A DNA stretch of 36,758 nt. Source: Planctomycetota bacterium. Its GTDB lineage: Bacteria > Planctomycetota > UBA1135 > GCA-002686595. Under the pieces are notes generated by a model that did not search any database, was not told where the DNA came from, and was given only the letters and a program-made list of their open reading frames with translations. A program made the position numbers and the translations under genes. Shown piece by piece: positions 15,338 to 24,647 of the stretch. The DNA is taken from positions 1 to 36,758 of the forward strand of contig DRLC01000036.1 in the NCBI GenBank assembly GCA_011053145.1, written 5' to 3'. The first letter of the stretch is position 1. Each line of letters opens with the position of its first letter.

Positions 15338-17428
15338 CTGCGGCTCGATCAGGGTCGGGAGCCAGACGTCGTACTGCGCATCCGTCGACATGCGGGCGAG
15401 CCAGGGCCACCGATCCTGGTCGCAGATGCGACCGATCGCGACCGCGGTCCAGGCGCGTCCCATCTCGCCCTTGCGGGGATCGAGGAGGCGCTTGCAGAGC
15501 TCGGTCAGCGGCCGCGGGTCCTTGATCCACCCCATCGCGGAAGCCACCGAGGCCTGGATCGTGGGCCGCGAGGAATCCTCCAGGATCTCGAAGAGGCGTT
15601 GGCCGATGCCTTGGTCACCGAGGAGCGCCAGCGCGATCGCGACATTCTCGACGACGAAGGGCTTCTGGGTCGATTCGGTCAGGACCTGCGAGAGGTCCTC
15701 GATCGCGGCCGGATTTCCGATCATGCCGAGTGCGAGCGCGGTGTATCCGCGCACGAACTCCTCGCCGGTCTCGCGCATGCGGGTCCGCAGGAGTTCCTGG
15801 GATTCCTGGTCGCGCATCATGCCGAGCGCGATCGCGATGGCTCCCGCGACCTCTCCCGAGCGAGTCCGGGTGAAGAGCTGGCGGAGCATGCGCCCGCTCG
15901 CCGGCGCGGCCACCTCGCCGCGCTGGGGAGCGGTCTCCTCGAGAACCCCGAGCCCGAGGGCCGTCCACGCCTGGGTTTCCCCACGGGACCGGCTGAGGTT
16001 CGTCAGGAGGAGCTTGCGGATCCTCTGGAGCGAGGGATACGGCTCATCGCCGGTGCCGCGGCGCGCCGCCGCTTCGGCGACCGAGACCATCGAGAGGAAC
16101 CGGGTGGAGCGGTGTGCGGAGGAGCGGTAGGCCACCTCCGAGAGGTGCTTCAGGATCTGCTCGTCGAGCGGATCGCCTCCGGATCGGCCGATGTTGCCGA
16201 GGGCGATGACGCAGGCGTTCTGGACCTCCCGCAGCTCCTTGGAAGACCGACCGACGGAGGCGAGGAAGGTGTATCCTGCCCGGGCGCGGAGGGACTCGGG
16301 GGCACCTTGCAGCAGGCGGGCGATGGCCGTCGGAGCCTGGGATCGCGCGACGTAGGACTGATCGGCATCCCCGAAGAAGGAGAGCATCTCGAGGATCTGA
16401 TCGACGCGGGTTCGCCCGGTGAACAGCTCACTCTCGCCGACGAATTCGTTGTCGAGCGGCATGGGGGTCATTCCGAGCGCGGTGAGCGCAGCGGACTGCA
16501 CTTCCACGCGATCGACCCACAGCGCGGTCTTCAGGGAGTCGTAGATCAGCGCGCGGACCTCGGGGCTGTGGGTTCGTTCTCCGAGCAATCCCAGCCCGTA
16601 GGCGGCGAACGCGCGCAGGCGGACTCCGATGCGCTGGCGGCCGACGAGGTCCCGGCCGAGGGGTTCGTCCTTCAGGATCGCGGTCAACCACGAGGCATAG
16701 CGGTCCTCCCCGCGAATCCCGAGCGCGAGCACCGCCTTCTCGGCGACCTCCTGGTTTCCGCTCGAAAGGGGAATGCGGACCACGTCCGCGAATCCGCCGA
16801 GCTTCGGGTCCGGCATCACGTCCCGCAGCTTCGCCAGCGCCTGGATCGCGTAGATCTGGAGCTCCGGTCGGCCTCCCCGGCGGATCGCGCGGATGAGCGC
16901 GGGTTGGACGACGTCTCGGATCTGTGCCTGGGAAGCGCGCAGGAGCGGGGAGACCTCTGCGGTCTCGCCTCGGCCCATGTAAAAGCCACCGGCGCCGGAT
17001 TCGCTCAGGGTCGGCACCGCGGCCAGATGGTCCCAGCGGTTGTAGTGCCACCAGAGCTTCCAGGAGTTCGGGGACTCGACACGCGGTCGGCTCGCCGGGG
17101 TGATCGGGGGCGGTTCGGCGTCGGTTGCCCCGAGCCCGGGGATGTTCGGGCGCGCGAAGGGGTTCGCGCCTTCGGCGTACGGGCTCGCGGGCGTCGTGCT
17201 CCCGGGAATCGGGGTGCTGGGGTCGGTCCCCGTGACCGGGCCGGGATCCCCCCCGGTGCCGCCGGTTCCGCCCGTGCTCGGATCCACCGTATCCCCGGGG
17301 CCGTTGTACCCCCCGGGGCGGCCGGGATCATCGGGCGGCCCGTCGGGTTGGCCCACCTTCTGGGCGGAGAGGGGGCACGCGAGCGCAGCCAGGAGCAGGA
17401 GCGCGGGAGGGGTGGCGAGGAGCTTCAT
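15308..17428 (-). CDS. Secreted HEAT-repeat protein, paralogue 1
   Basis: A 706-residue exported protein: signal peptide (KLLATPPALLLLAALACPLSAQ), then the motif YNGPGDTVDP, and a low-complexity linker rich in Gly, Thr, Pro and Ser to about residue 110. A conserved entry segment (SWKLWWHYNRWDHL, GGFYMGRGE) precedes about a dozen HEAT-type helical pairs with repeated 'ALG.(I/L/M)' turns (VLALGIRGE, YGLGLLGE, LALGMIGNP, AIALALLGD). It ends in LQNGLLDLP. HEAT solenoids bind other proteins and no enzymatic motif is seen. It is clearly paralogous to the next gene upstream, with which it shares every landmark in the same order. Position after a signal peptide places it in the periplasm or outside. 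No ribosome binding site precedes the ATG. Confidence 0.85.
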   Translation of the reverse strand: MKLLATPPALLLLAALACPLSAQKVGQPDGPPDDPGRPGGYNGPGDTVDPSTGGTGGTGGDPGPVTGTDPSTPIPGSTTPASPYAEGANPFARPNIPGLGATDAEPPPITPASRPRVESPNSWKLWWHYNRWDHLAAVPTLSESGAGGFYMGRGETAEVSPLLRASQAQIRDVVQPALIRAIRRGGRPELQIYAIQALAKLRDVMPDPKLGGFADVVRIPLSSGNQEVAEKAVLALGIRGEDRYASWLTAILKDEPLGRDLVGRQRIGVRLRAFAAYGLGLLGERTHSPEVRALIYDSLKTALWVDRVEVQSAALTALGMTPMPLDNEFVGESELFTGRTRVDQILEMLSFFGDADQSYVARSQAPTAIARLLQGAPESLRARAGYTFLASVGRSSKELREVQNACVIALGNIGRSGGDPLDEQILKHLSEVAYRSSAHRSTRFLSMVSVAEAAARRGTGDEPYPSLQRIRKLLLTNLSRSRGETQAWTALGLGVLEETAPQRGEVAAPASGRMLRQLFTRTRSGEVAGAIAIALGMMRDQESQELLRTRMRETGEEFVRGYTALALGMIGNPAAIEDLSQVLTESTQKPFVVENVAIALALLGDQGIGQRLFEILEDSSRPTIQASVASAMGWIKDPRPLTELCKRLLDPRKGEMGRAWTAVAIGRICDQDRWPWLARMSTDAQYDVWLPTLIEPQLQNGLLDLP

Positions 17429-17650
17429 GGCTTGTGTTCCGAGTCTCTCTGGGCGTTGTCCTGGAAGGCAGCCCGGTGGGCTGGCCCTCTATGGTCCATT
17501 CTCTCTTAGTTCGTCGAAAGGGCAGGGGATCATTCCAAATGGTGTGCCGCCGGGCCTTCTGGCCCCGGAGACCACGAACCGAGCCCGAGGGGGGATCTCC
17601 CGGCTTGCAATGGACTATATCGGACACAACGTTCCGTTCCCGTAACGCGA

Positions 17651-17688
17651 GCGGGCCCGACCGGACACTTTCGTCCGACCGGGCCCGC
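17651..17688 (-). terminator. Hairpin downstream of HEAT paralogue 2
   Basis: Two 16-base arms (17651-17666 and 17673-17688) pair over a 9-bp GC stem, two mismatches and a 5-bp stem, with the six-base loop ACTTTC. It lies 18 bases past the stop of the 17706-19790 gene. No U-tract follows on the minus strand, so termination is probable but not certain. The remaining 220 bp up to paralogue 1 hold a minus-strand TATAGT (17619-17614), a possible promoter. Confidence 0.5.
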
Positions 17689-17705
17689 GCGATTGCCGGG
17701 GCCTC

Positions 17706-19790
17706 CTAGAGGATGTCGAGGATGCCCGTGCCGTTCGTGGAGTCGACCAACGTGGTCGCCGAAGCCCGATAGTTCAGGTCCACCGCGATCTTGGTGTTCC
17801 ACGGCAAAGGCTCCTTGTCGGCGACGATGCCGAGGGCCACGGCTGCGAAGCCACGTGCCTGGGAGGTGAGCTCCTTGTCCTGGAGCATGTTGACGAGCGG
17901 GTCGATCGAGTGCTGGTCCCCGATGAATCCCAGGGCCGAGGAGATCGCGGCCTGGGTCGCGAGGCTCTTCGAGCTCTGGAGCATCTTGACGAGCTTGCCG
18001 ACGAGTTCCTTGTCCCCGAGGAGACCGAGCGAAATCGCGGCCTGCTTCAGGAGATCGGGACGGTACTTCGACTCCTCGATGATGCGGCCGATCGGCTCCT
18101 TCGCGTTGAGGTCGCCCATCAGCCCGAGCCCGAGCGCGACGTACCCGCGGGCGGTGTCCTCGCTCAGCTTCTCGAGGTGCTCGAGGAGGGTCTTGGAAGC
18201 TTCCTGGTCGCCCATGATCCCGACGCCGATCGAGTACGCGCCGAGCCGCGACTTGTCCTTCTCCGCCTTGAGAGCGCTCCGAAGAGCGTCGCCGAGGGCG
18301 ACGAGTTCCGGAGGCGCGGTGCCCTGCTCCTTAAGCTTGCGGCCGAGGACCCCGATCGCGAGGCCGGCCCAGGGCTTGATCGTGGACTTGCCGCGTTCGA
18401 GCTGCTTGAGCAGGAACTCGGACGCGTCCTTGATGCCGCTCTCACTTCCGTCCGGTCCGGGAGTCCCGGCCACCTTGGCCATCGCGATCAGCGCGAAGTT
18501 GCGGGACTGCTGGTCGGACAGGTTCTTCGGAACCTCGGCGAGGGCCTTGCGGATCTTCTTGTCGAGGTCGGTGTCCCCGGCCGTGCCGATCAATCCCATC
18601 GCGAGGATGCAGCTCTGCTGGACCTCCCGAGGTTCGTCCGAGCTCTTGCTCATGCGGTCGAGCAGGTCATCGGCGATCTTGTTGCGCCAGGTCTCGTGGA
18701 GGTCCGCCGGCATCCCATCGAGGAGGCGCCCGAGGGCGGTGGGGCAGTGGGCGCGGATGAGGAAGTTGTTGGTGTCGTCCGCGAGGAAGTCCAGGAGGAA
18801 CTGCAGTTGCGCGGTGCGGCTGAGGTAGGGCGGCTGGGGGCCCTCTTCCCCTTCCGCGACCGGTGCTTCCATCTGCTCGATCGGCACGAGGCCCATCGAG
18901 ATGATGCACGCGATCTGGAGGTCGCGGGAGGACGTGTTGTCCGACGCGATCGTCTTCGCGAGGTGCTCCACGATCGTCTGGCGTTCCTCCGCCGAGGCCT
19001 GCTTCCCGATCAGCCCCAGCCCGTAGGCAGCGAACGCGCGTGTGCGGTAGGGAACCTCGGGGTCACCCACGAGCTTGCGCCCCTCGGGGGTGTCTTCCAT
19101 CAGGGCGGCGAGGGTCGGGATCGACTTGGGGTTCGCGAGGATCCCGAGCGCGACCGCGGCGGTCTCACTGATCTCCTGGTTGCTGTCGCCGAGGAAATGC
19201 TTGATGACCTGCTCGAACTCGGACTCGCCGCTCTCCCCCTTGACGTCGCCGATCTTCGCGAGCGCGATCATCGCACCGGTCACGATGTCGTTGTTCGTCT
19301 CGGTCTCGAGCGCTCGGAGGAGGGCCGGTACGACCTTCTCGCGGATCTGGTTCTCGGACGGACGCAGGCTGTTCTTGGCCTCCTTCTTTTCCCCCCGTCC
19401 GAGGAAGAAGCCCTCGGAGCCGGACTCGATCTGGCCCTCTTGGATGTGGGACTTCAGGTTGAGGTAGGGCTCCTTGTTGAACTCCCACCAGAAGGACCAG
19501 ACCGTGAGGTCCGGGCCGCTCGCGGTGGTCGTGCCCGTTGTCGGCTTGCTGGCGGTGCTGCCGCCGGGAGCACCGGGGCTGAGCGGACCGGGTGCCGTGG
19601 GGCCGGCGGAACCGGGAGTGGTCGGGCCCGCGGGGCCGGGCGCGGTACCGGCACCGCCGCCACCTCCTCCACCGCCGGGCGGAACGGTATCACCGGGACC
19701 TCGGTACTGGCCCCCGTGGGCGAAGGAGGGGGATTGCATGCCGAGCATGCCAAGAGCGGCGAGGGCCGCGGTGAGAAGGAGTTTCTTCAT
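17706..19790 (-). CDS. Secreted HEAT-repeat protein, paralogue 2
   Basis: A 694-residue exported protein with signal peptide (KKLLLTAALAALGMLGMQSPSFA), then YRGPGDTVPP at the mature N-terminus, a poly-Gly run and a Gly/Pro/Thr/Ala linker. The entry segment is LTVWSFWWEFNKEPYLNL and GFFLGRGEKKE. It is followed by many HEAT-type repeats with 'ALG.(I/L)(G/A)' turns (ALGILANPKSIPTLAALME, LGLMGDLNAKEPIGRI, SLGLLGDKELVGKLV, SALGFIGDQHSIDPLVNML). It ends LNYRASATTLVDS and GILDIL. It lacks catalytic motifs and is probably a binding scaffold outside the cytoplasm. A start 37 codons further up is possible but lacks a signal-peptide shape. Together with paralogue 1 it forms a tandem duplicated pair. Confidence 0.87.
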   Translation of the reverse strand: MKKLLLTAALAALGMLGMQSPSFAHGGQYRGPGDTVPPGGGGGGGGAGTAPGPAGPTTPGSAGPTAPGPLSPGAPGGSTASKPTTGTTTASGPDLTVWSFWWEFNKEPYLNLKSHIQEGQIESGSEGFFLGRGEKKEAKNSLRPSENQIREKVVPALLRALETETNNDIVTGAMIALAKIGDVKGESGESEFEQVIKHFLGDSNQEISETAAVALGILANPKSIPTLAALMEDTPEGRKLVGDPEVPYRTRAFAAYGLGLIGKQASAEERQTIVEHLAKTIASDNTSSRDLQIACIISMGLVPIEQMEAPVAEGEEGPQPPYLSRTAQLQFLLDFLADDTNNFLIRAHCPTALGRLLDGMPADLHETWRNKIADDLLDRMSKSSDEPREVQQSCILAMGLIGTAGDTDLDKKIRKALAEVPKNLSDQQSRNFALIAMAKVAGTPGPDGSESGIKDASEFLLKQLERGKSTIKPWAGLAIGVLGRKLKEQGTAPPELVALGDALRSALKAEKDKSRLGAYSIGVGIMGDQEASKTLLEHLEKLSEDTARGYVALGLGLMGDLNAKEPIGRIIEESKYRPDLLKQAAISLGLLGDKELVGKLVKMLQSSKSLATQAAISSALGFIGDQHSIDPLVNMLQDKELTSQARGFAAVALGIVADKEPLPWNTKIAVDLNYRASATTLVDSTNGTGILDIL

Positions 19791-19903
19791 GGCTGACGAG
19801 ACGGGAACGTTGGGTGTGCAGTGACAGATGGGCAAGGCGTTGGTTCGCCAAGCTTCAACTGGTGCAAAGGCCGTACCGAGATTCCGCCGGGGCGGCGGCA
19901 AAC

Positions 19904-19932
19904 ATCCTAACCCCGCGCGGGAGGATCGAAAA
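19904..19932 (-). promoter_or_regulatory. Possible promoter for HEAT paralogue 2
   Basis: Minus-strand TTTTCG (19932-19927) and TAGGAT (19909-19904) are separated by 17 bp. This would give a leader of about 107 nt. The 283-bp gap between this gene and sdhB holds nothing else that looks coding. Confidence 0.35.
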
Positions 19933-20001
19933 ACCGCATTCGGGGTGAGATTCCGTGGACGGCCAGGGGTGTGGGGGAGGGCGGTTTCGCTCGGGCGGCC
20001 C

Positions 20002-20027
20002 GCGGCGTTCCGAATGCGGAACGCCGC
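20002..20027 (-). terminator. Perfect hairpin after sdhCAB
   Basis: An 11-bp perfect inverted repeat, GCGGCGTTCCG and its complement, closes on the four-base loop AATG (plus-strand sense). It lies 46 bases past the sdhB stop. There is no T-tract on the minus strand, so it is a terminator-like or mRNA-stabilising hairpin rather than a textbook terminator. Confidence 0.5.
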
Positions 20028-20073
20028 AGGCCCCTTTCGTCCCCTCCGGGGCAGTCCGGCCGGGGGGAGGCCG

Positions 20074-20856
20074 TCAGCCCAGGTCCCGGGAGACCAGCGT
20101 CGCGCGCAGGTACTCGCGGTTCATCCGGGCGATGTTTTCGACGGAAATGCCCTTCGGGCACGCGCCCATGCACTCGAAGTGGTTCGTGCAGTTCCCGAAT
20201 CCCTCCGCGTCCATCGCGCCCACCATCGCCAGGGCGCGGCGCTCGCGTTCCACCTTTCCCTGCGGGAGGAGCGCGAGGTGAGAGACCTTGGCGGCCGTGA
20301 AGAGCATCGCGGAGGCGTTCGGGCAGGCGGCGACGCAGGCCCCGCAGCCGATGCACGCGGCAGCGTCCATCGCGAGTTCCGCGATTTCCCCTCCGATCGG
20401 CGTGGCATTGGCGTCCTGGGGAGCCCCGGTGGCCACGGACACGAAACCGCCCGCGGCGATGATGCGATCGAAGGCGCTGCGGTCGACGATCAGGTCCCGC
20501 ACGATCGGGAACGCGTTCGCCCGCCAGGGTTCGATGTGGATCGTCGCCCCGTCCGCGTAGTGGCGCATATGGAGCTGGCAGACCGTGGTCTCGGACTGCG
20601 GCCCGTGGGGGATCCCATCGACGACGAGGGAACAGGCTCCGCAAATGCCTTCGCGGCAGTCGTGCTCGAACGCCACGGGTTCCTCGCCCTTTGCGAGGAG
20701 TTCCTCGTTCAGGACGTCGAGCATCTCGAGGAACGACATATCCGGCGAGACGGTGTCGAGCGTGTAGGTGACCATGCCGCCCTTTGCGTCGGGGCCGGCT
20801 TGGCGCCAGATCTTCAGCGTGATGCGCATCGTGTCGTGTCCGCTTCCAGCACTCAT
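20074..20856 (-). CDS. sdhB: Succinate dehydrogenase iron-sulfur subunit
   Basis: The electron-relay subunit of succinate:quinone oxidoreductase (complex II), on the cytoplasmic face of the membrane. Its 260 residues carry the [2Fe-2S] ligands C67, C72, C75 and C93 ([11 protein letters not shown], then TTVC). A ferredoxin-like pair follows for the [4Fe-4S] and [3Fe-4S] clusters: [12 protein letters not shown] and [12 protein letters not shown]. The ATG overlaps the sdhA stop in an ATGA. An internal ATG at residue 10 would give a version closer to the shorter homologues. It is the last gene of sdhCAB. Confidence 0.95.
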   Translation of the reverse strand: MSAGSGHDTMRITLKIWRQAGPDAKGGMVTYTLDTVSPDMSFLEMLDVLNEELLAKGEEPVAFEHDCREGICGACSLVVDGIPHGPQSETTVCQLHMRHYADGATIHIEPWRANAFPIVRDLIVDRSAFDRIIAAGGFVSVATGAPQDANATPIGGEIAELAMDAAACIGCGACVAACPNASAMLFTAAKVSHLALLPQGKVERERRALAMVGAMDAEGFGNCTNHFECMGACPKGISVENIARMNREYLRATLVSRDLG

Positions 20857-22793
20857 TTGTAGCTCCTCTGCGACGGCTTGACGTACTCGAAGGTGAGCTC
20901 CTCCTTGTGGAGCTTCGCCTTCTCGCCGACCCCTTGGAATTCCCACGCGGCGACGTAGCTGAACTCGTCGTCCTTGCGAGCCGCCTCGCCCTCCTCGGTC
21001 TGGCTTTCCTCCCGGAAGTGGCCGCCGCAGGATTCGGTGCGGTCGAGGGCGTCCGAGACCAGCAACTCGGCGAACTCGAGGAAGTCGGCGACACGGCCGG
21101 CGTGCTCCAGACTCTGGTTCAGGTAGCCCCCATCGCCGGGGACGCGCACGTTCTCCCAGAACTCCGCCCGGAGGGCGCGGATGTCTTCGATCGCGCTCGT
21201 GAGGCCCTGCTCGTTGCGCGCCATACCGCACTTGTTCCAGACGATCTCGCCCAGGGCGCGGTGGAAGGAGTTGATCGAGCGCTTCCCGCCGACCGCGAGG
21301 AGCTTGTCGGTGCGCTCGCGCGCCATCGTCTCCGAGGCCTGGAACTGCGGCGCGTCCGTCGAGACGGCGGGCAGCGCGCGCGCATTGAAGTGTCCGCCGA
21401 TCGTGTAGGGAATCACGAAGTACCCGTCGGCGAGGCCTTGCATCAGTGCGCTCGCGCCGAGTCGGTTCGCCCCGTGGTCGGAGAAGTTCGCCTCACCGAG
21501 CACGAAGAGTCCAGGGATGGTCGACTCCAGGTTGTAGTCGACCCAGAGGCCGCCCATCGTGTAGTGCGACGCGGGGTAGATGCGCATCGGGACGCGGTAG
21601 GGGTCCTCTCCGGTGATGCGCTCGTACATCTGGAAGAGGTTCCCGTAGCGGGCGCGGATCGCGTCCTCGCCGTCCCGCGCGATCGCGTCGCGGAAGTCGA
21701 GGTAGACCGCGAATCCGGTCGCGCCAACCCCGTAGCCGGCGTCGCAGCGCTCCTTCGCGGCGCGCGAAGCAACGTCCCGCGGGACCAGGTTGCCGAAGGC
21801 CGGGTAGCGGCGTTCGAGGTAGTAATCGCGCTCCTCCTCGGGGATGTCGTTGGGCTTGCGCGTATCCCCCTTCTCGAGCGGAACCCAGACCCTGCCGTCG
21901 TTGCGCAGGCTCTCACTCATCAGCGTGAGCTTCGACTGATGATCGCCCGAGACCGGAATGCAGGTGGGGTGGATCTGCGTGTAGCAGGGGTTCGCGAAGA
22001 ACGCGCCGTGCTTGTGCGCGCGCCAGGAGGCCGTGACGTTGCAGGCCTTCGCGTTCGTCGAGAGGTAGAACACGTTTCCGTAACCGCCGGTCGCGAGCAC
22101 GACCGCATCGCCGGCGTAGCGTTCGTACTCACCGGTGACGAGGTTGCGACAGACGATGCCGCGCGCGACGCCTTCCACCTTCACGAGATCGAGCATCTCG
22201 CGCCGCGGGAACATCTTGATCTTGCCCAGGCCGACCTGGCGCATCATCGCGCTGTAGGCGCCGAGCAGGAGCTGCTGGCCCGTCTGACCGCGTGCGTAGA
22301 ACGTGCGGCTGACCTGGGCTCCCCCGAACGAGCGGTTCGAAAGGTGTCCACCGTATTCGCGCGCGAACGGCACGCCCTGGGCCGCGCACTGGTCGATGAT
22401 GTTGTTCGAAACCTGCGCGAGTCGGTAGACGTTCGACTCACGGGCACGGAAGTCGCCGCCCTTGATCGTGTCGTAGAACAGCCGGTAGATGCTGTCGCCG
22501 TCGTTCGGGTAGTTCTTCGCCGCGTTGATCCCGCCTTGGGCCGCGATCGAGTGCGCGCGTCGCGGCGAGTCCTGGATGCAGAACACGCTGACGCGATAGC
22601 CGAGTTCGGCGAGACTCGCCGCCGCGGAAGCGCCGGCGAGGCCGGTGCCGACGACGAGGACGTGGAACTTGCGCTTGTTGGCCGGGTTCACGAGCTTCAT
22701 GTCGAAGCGGTGGCGGTCCCAGCGTGTTTCGATCGGCCCGCCCGGAGCCTTGGAGTCGAGGCGGCCTGCGTCGGATGCCTGGGGGGTCATCAT
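20853..22793 (-). CDS. sdhA: Succinate dehydrogenase flavoprotein subunit
   Basis: The catalytic subunit that oxidises succinate to fumarate, with covalent FAD. It has 646 residues. [21 protein letters not shown] (from residue 45) is the dinucleotide fold. [14 protein letters not shown] carries His81, the expected FAD-linked histidine. Further family marks are [22 protein letters not shown], the substrate region [12 protein letters not shown], and [40 protein letters not shown] at the capping/FAD site. This is the Bacillus/Bacteroides-Wolinella type rather than the E. coli type, in line with a single membrane subunit. The frame stays open far upstream, but the double ATG at 22793/22790 overlaps the sdhC stop and is taken as the start. 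Confidence 0.97.
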   Translation of the reverse strand: MMTPQASDAGRLDSKAPGGPIETRWDRHRFDMKLVNPANKRKFHVLVVGTGLAGASAAASLAELGYRVSVFCIQDSPRRAHSIAAQGGINAAKNYPNDGDSIYRLFYDTIKGGDFRARESNVYRLAQVSNNIIDQCAAQGVPFAREYGGHLSNRSFGGAQVSRTFYARGQTGQQLLLGAYSAMMRQVGLGKIKMFPRREMLDLVKVEGVARGIVCRNLVTGEYERYAGDAVVLATGGYGNVFYLSTNAKACNVTASWRAHKHGAFFANPCYTQIHPTCIPVSGDHQSKLTLMSESLRNDGRVWVPLEKGDTRKPNDIPEEERDYYLERRYPAFGNLVPRDVASRAAKERCDAGYGVGATGFAVYLDFRDAIARDGEDAIRARYGNLFQMYERITGEDPYRVPMRIYPASHYTMGGLWVDYNLESTIPGLFVLGEANFSDHGANRLGASALMQGLADGYFVIPYTIGGHFNARALPAVSTDAPQFQASETMARERTDKLLAVGGKRSINSFHRALGEIVWNKCGMARNEQGLTSAIEDIRALRAEFWENVRVPGDGGYLNQSLEHAGRVADFLEFAELLVSDALDRTESCGGHFREESQTEEGEAARKDDEFSYVAAWEFQGVGEKAKLHKEELTFEYVKPSQRSYK

Positions 22794-23443
22794 TTGCCTC
22801 CGAAGAACAGGAAGTAGACGGGGAACGAGGCGAAGCCGAGCGCGAGGAGCGCGGCGACCAGGGGGCCGAGCTTCTCGAGGATGGGATCGAGCTTCGGGTG
22901 GCTCGCTCCGATGGACTGGAAGGCGCTGCGGAACCCGTGGGACAGGTGCAGCCCGAGAACGAGCGCCGCGAGGATGTAGATCGCGGCCGTCCCCGGACTC
23001 GCGAGGTGTTCCCGAACTTCGCCGGACGGATCGTCGAAGAACTCGTGGTGGAACCGGAAGTCGAGGAGGTGCTTGATCAGGAACGCGATCAGGAGCGCGC
23101 CCGTGACGAACATCGAAGCGGAAGCGGCCGTCTTCTTGCCCGTACTCGAGCGCACGACGTACCCGGTCCGCCGCGCTTCGCGGTTCTCGAGGGTCAACCG
23201 GAGCGCGATCACGATGTGGGCGACGAAGAGGCCGAGGAGTCCGAACTCCGCGACACGCAGGAGCCAGCCGTAGCCCTGGAGCCAGTTCACGTAATCGACG
23301 AAGGCCTCCCCGTCCCCTTCGTAGAGCTTCAGGTTCCCGTGGAGGTGCTCGAAGAGGAACCCGACCAGGAGGAGGCCGGTCAGGCCCAGGACGATCTTGC
23401 GGCCGACCGAAGAGGTCAGCGCGTTTGCGATCCAACGCAGCAT
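22790..23443 (-). CDS. sdhC: Succinate dehydrogenase cytochrome b subunit
   Basis: The single membrane-anchor subunit, 217 residues with five hydrophobic helices (about residues 16-32, 63-83, 108-127, 150-168 and 192-213). Histidines suited to bind two b hemes lie in the helices ([29 protein letters not shown]). One five-helix subunit without sdhD is the di-heme type found in Bacteroides, Wolinella and Bacillus, which reduces menaquinone or works near it. It is first in the sdhCAB operon. The 217 bp upstream, shared with the divergent phosphatase gene, show no clear promoter for this strand. Confidence 0.93.
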   Translation of the reverse strand: MLRWIANALTSSVGRKIVLGLTGLLLVGFLFEHLHGNLKLYEGDGEAFVDYVNWLQGYGWLLRVAEFGLLGLFVAHIVIALRLTLENREARRTGYVVRSSTGKKTAASASMFVTGALLIAFLIKHLLDFRFHHEFFDDPSGEVREHLASPGTAAIYILAALVLGLHLSHGFRSAFQSIGASHPKLDPILEKLGPLVAALLALGFASFPVYFLFFGGK

Positions 23444-23625
23444 CGTCAGGTGTTGGATGGGGTTTCGTGTGGGGCGTGAAGCCGTTCCGCGTGGAGCGGG
23501 ATCCCGAGCGTCCGGCGGGGGGTCTCGGGGTCTGTTGGCCCCGAAACGGAATCGGTGCGCGGACCGTAGCGAAGCGGTGGGGGGCGAGCAAAGAAGAAGT
23601 GGCCCTCAAGAGGACGAGAAGGCGT

Positions 23626-23654
23626 TTTTTGCCGGGGTCCGTCCCTGCTACGGT
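23626..23654 (+). promoter_or_regulatory. Leaderless promoter of the histidine phosphatase gene
   Basis: TTTTTG (23626-23631), a 17-bp spacer and TACGGT (23649-23654) are followed by six bases and the ATG. The transcript would start at or next to the start codon. No ribosome binding site is present. Confidence 0.5.
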
Positions 23655-23660
23655 GACCCC

Positions 23661-24347
23661 ATGGGGACGCAATCGGCCCGACTCTTCCTCTTGCGCCACG
23701 GGGAAGTCGAGGATCGTTGGCGCGGCACGATCTACGGGAACCTCGATGTGGCGCTCTCGCCACGCGGTGAGGAGGAGGCGCGCGCGGCCGCCGAGCGCAT
23801 TCCGATCGAGCCCGCCCTTCGGCCCTCGATCGTGGTCTCCTCCGATCTCGAGCGCGCCCGCTTCGGCGCGGATCGGATCGCGGAGCGCGTCGGCGTGCAA
23901 CGGCTCGAGGACCCGGACCTCGCGGAGATCGATCGTGGCGACTGGGCCGGGAAGTCGGTGGGGGAGATCGATGCGCGTTTTCCGGGGGCGCGTCAGGCTT
24001 GGTACCGAGCGCCGCGTTCCACCCGGCCCCCCGGAGGGGAGTCGCTCGAGGACCTCGCCCGGCGCGTCCTTCCCGCGCTGGACCGCTGGGCGGAGCGGGC
24101 CTCGGGTGGGTCGGTCGCGATCGTCGCCCACCTGTGGGTGCTTCGAACCGCTGCCTGCGGCGCCCTCGGTCTCGATCTCGACCGCGCCGGCCGGCTCGAC
24201 ATACCGACCGGGGAACTGCTGGTGCTCGATTGGCCCGTGCACGTCCGGGCGAACCCCGGGCCGAGGCCCACGCTGGCGGGTTTCGCGGTGGAAAACGCGC
24301 CCCGCGGGAGAGGCTGGTTCCGGGGCCCGCACCGCTCGCCGCGCTGA
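23661..24347 (+). CDS. Histidine phosphatase (phosphoglycerate mutase/CobC superfamily)
   Basis: A 228-residue cytoplasmic phosphatase of the branch-1 histidine phosphatase superfamily. [31 protein letters not shown] has the RHG catalytic box at residues 12-14, with His13 phosphorylated during the reaction. [15 protein letters not shown] and VAHLWVLR give the other conserved arginine and the second histidine. Length and the [12 protein letters not shown] stretch fit alpha-ribazole phosphatase or broad-specificity phosphatases. A cobalamin role is tempting given the B12 riboswitch 5 kb away, but no corrinoid gene lies next to it, so the substrate stays open. It is convergent with the small Cys-containing gene. 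Confidence 0.9.
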   Translation: MGTQSARLFLLRHGEVEDRWRGTIYGNLDVALSPRGEEEARAAAERIPIEPALRPSIVVSSDLERARFGADRIAERVGVQRLEDPDLAEIDRGDWAGKSVGEIDARFPGARQAWYRAPRSTRPPGGESLEDLARRVLPALDRWAERASGGSVAIVAHLWVLRTAACGALGLDLDRAGRLDIPTGELLVLDWPVHVRANPGPRPTLAGFAVENAPRGRGWFRGPHRSPR

Positions 24348-24374
24348 GCGTGCCCATTGAGACTCAATCGCAAG

Positions 24375-24647
24375 TCAGTTCGTCGGGAACCCCTTGGGAC
24401 CCTTTCCGGTCGGCCCCGGCGCACCGGGCGACATCCCGGGGCCGCCCCCGGGTCCTCCGGGGAACCCACCGAAGCCCTCGAGGAGTCGCCGCGCCTCGAA
24501 CACGGTTTCGCCGAAGTGATGCGCGAGCCAAATGAAGTAGCAGTCGACGTTGTCGACCGGATCATCGACTTCGAACGCCGCCTTGCAGGTCAGGTCGCAG
24601 GGCCGATCGGCCTGCAGGAAGCATCTCTTCGTACTGGGGTCGCTCAT
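24375..24647 (-). CDS. Small Cys-containing protein with Gly/Pro-rich tail
   Basis: A 90-residue protein not recognised as a known family. Residues 1-60 hold four cysteines (C9, C17, C21, C36), an acidic stretch (FEVDDPVDNVDCYFIW) and His44-His45 beside it, a layout that could bind a metal or cluster. Residues 61-90 form a Gly/Pro-rich tail (GFGGFPGGPGGGPGMSPG). Its ATG overlaps the stop of the MaoC-like gene in an ATGA, so it is translated with it and probably acts in the same process. The chosen start is the only one giving that coupling. Confidence 0.7.
   Translation of the reverse strand: MSDPSTKRCFLQADRPCDLTCKAAFEVDDPVDNVDCYFIWLAHHFGETVFEARRLLEGFGGFPGGPGGGPGMSPGAPGPTGKGPKGFPTN

Noticed and set aside
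15599-17509. Long plus-strand open frame (636 codons)
   Set aside because: It is antisense to HEAT paralogue 1 with no signal or domain of its own.
20907-22817. Long plus-strand open frame (636 codons)
   Set aside because: It lies opposite sdhA, whose motifs are unambiguous.
23661-24347. Histidine phosphatase as CobC of a B12 salvage locus
   Set aside because: No other corrinoid gene is nearby and the motif is common to many phosphatases, so only the superfamily is assigned.
24354-24366. ATTGAGACTCAAT palindrome between convergent genes
   Set aside because: Six paired bases with a one-base centre cannot form a stable hairpin; possible protein site, but nothing supports it.
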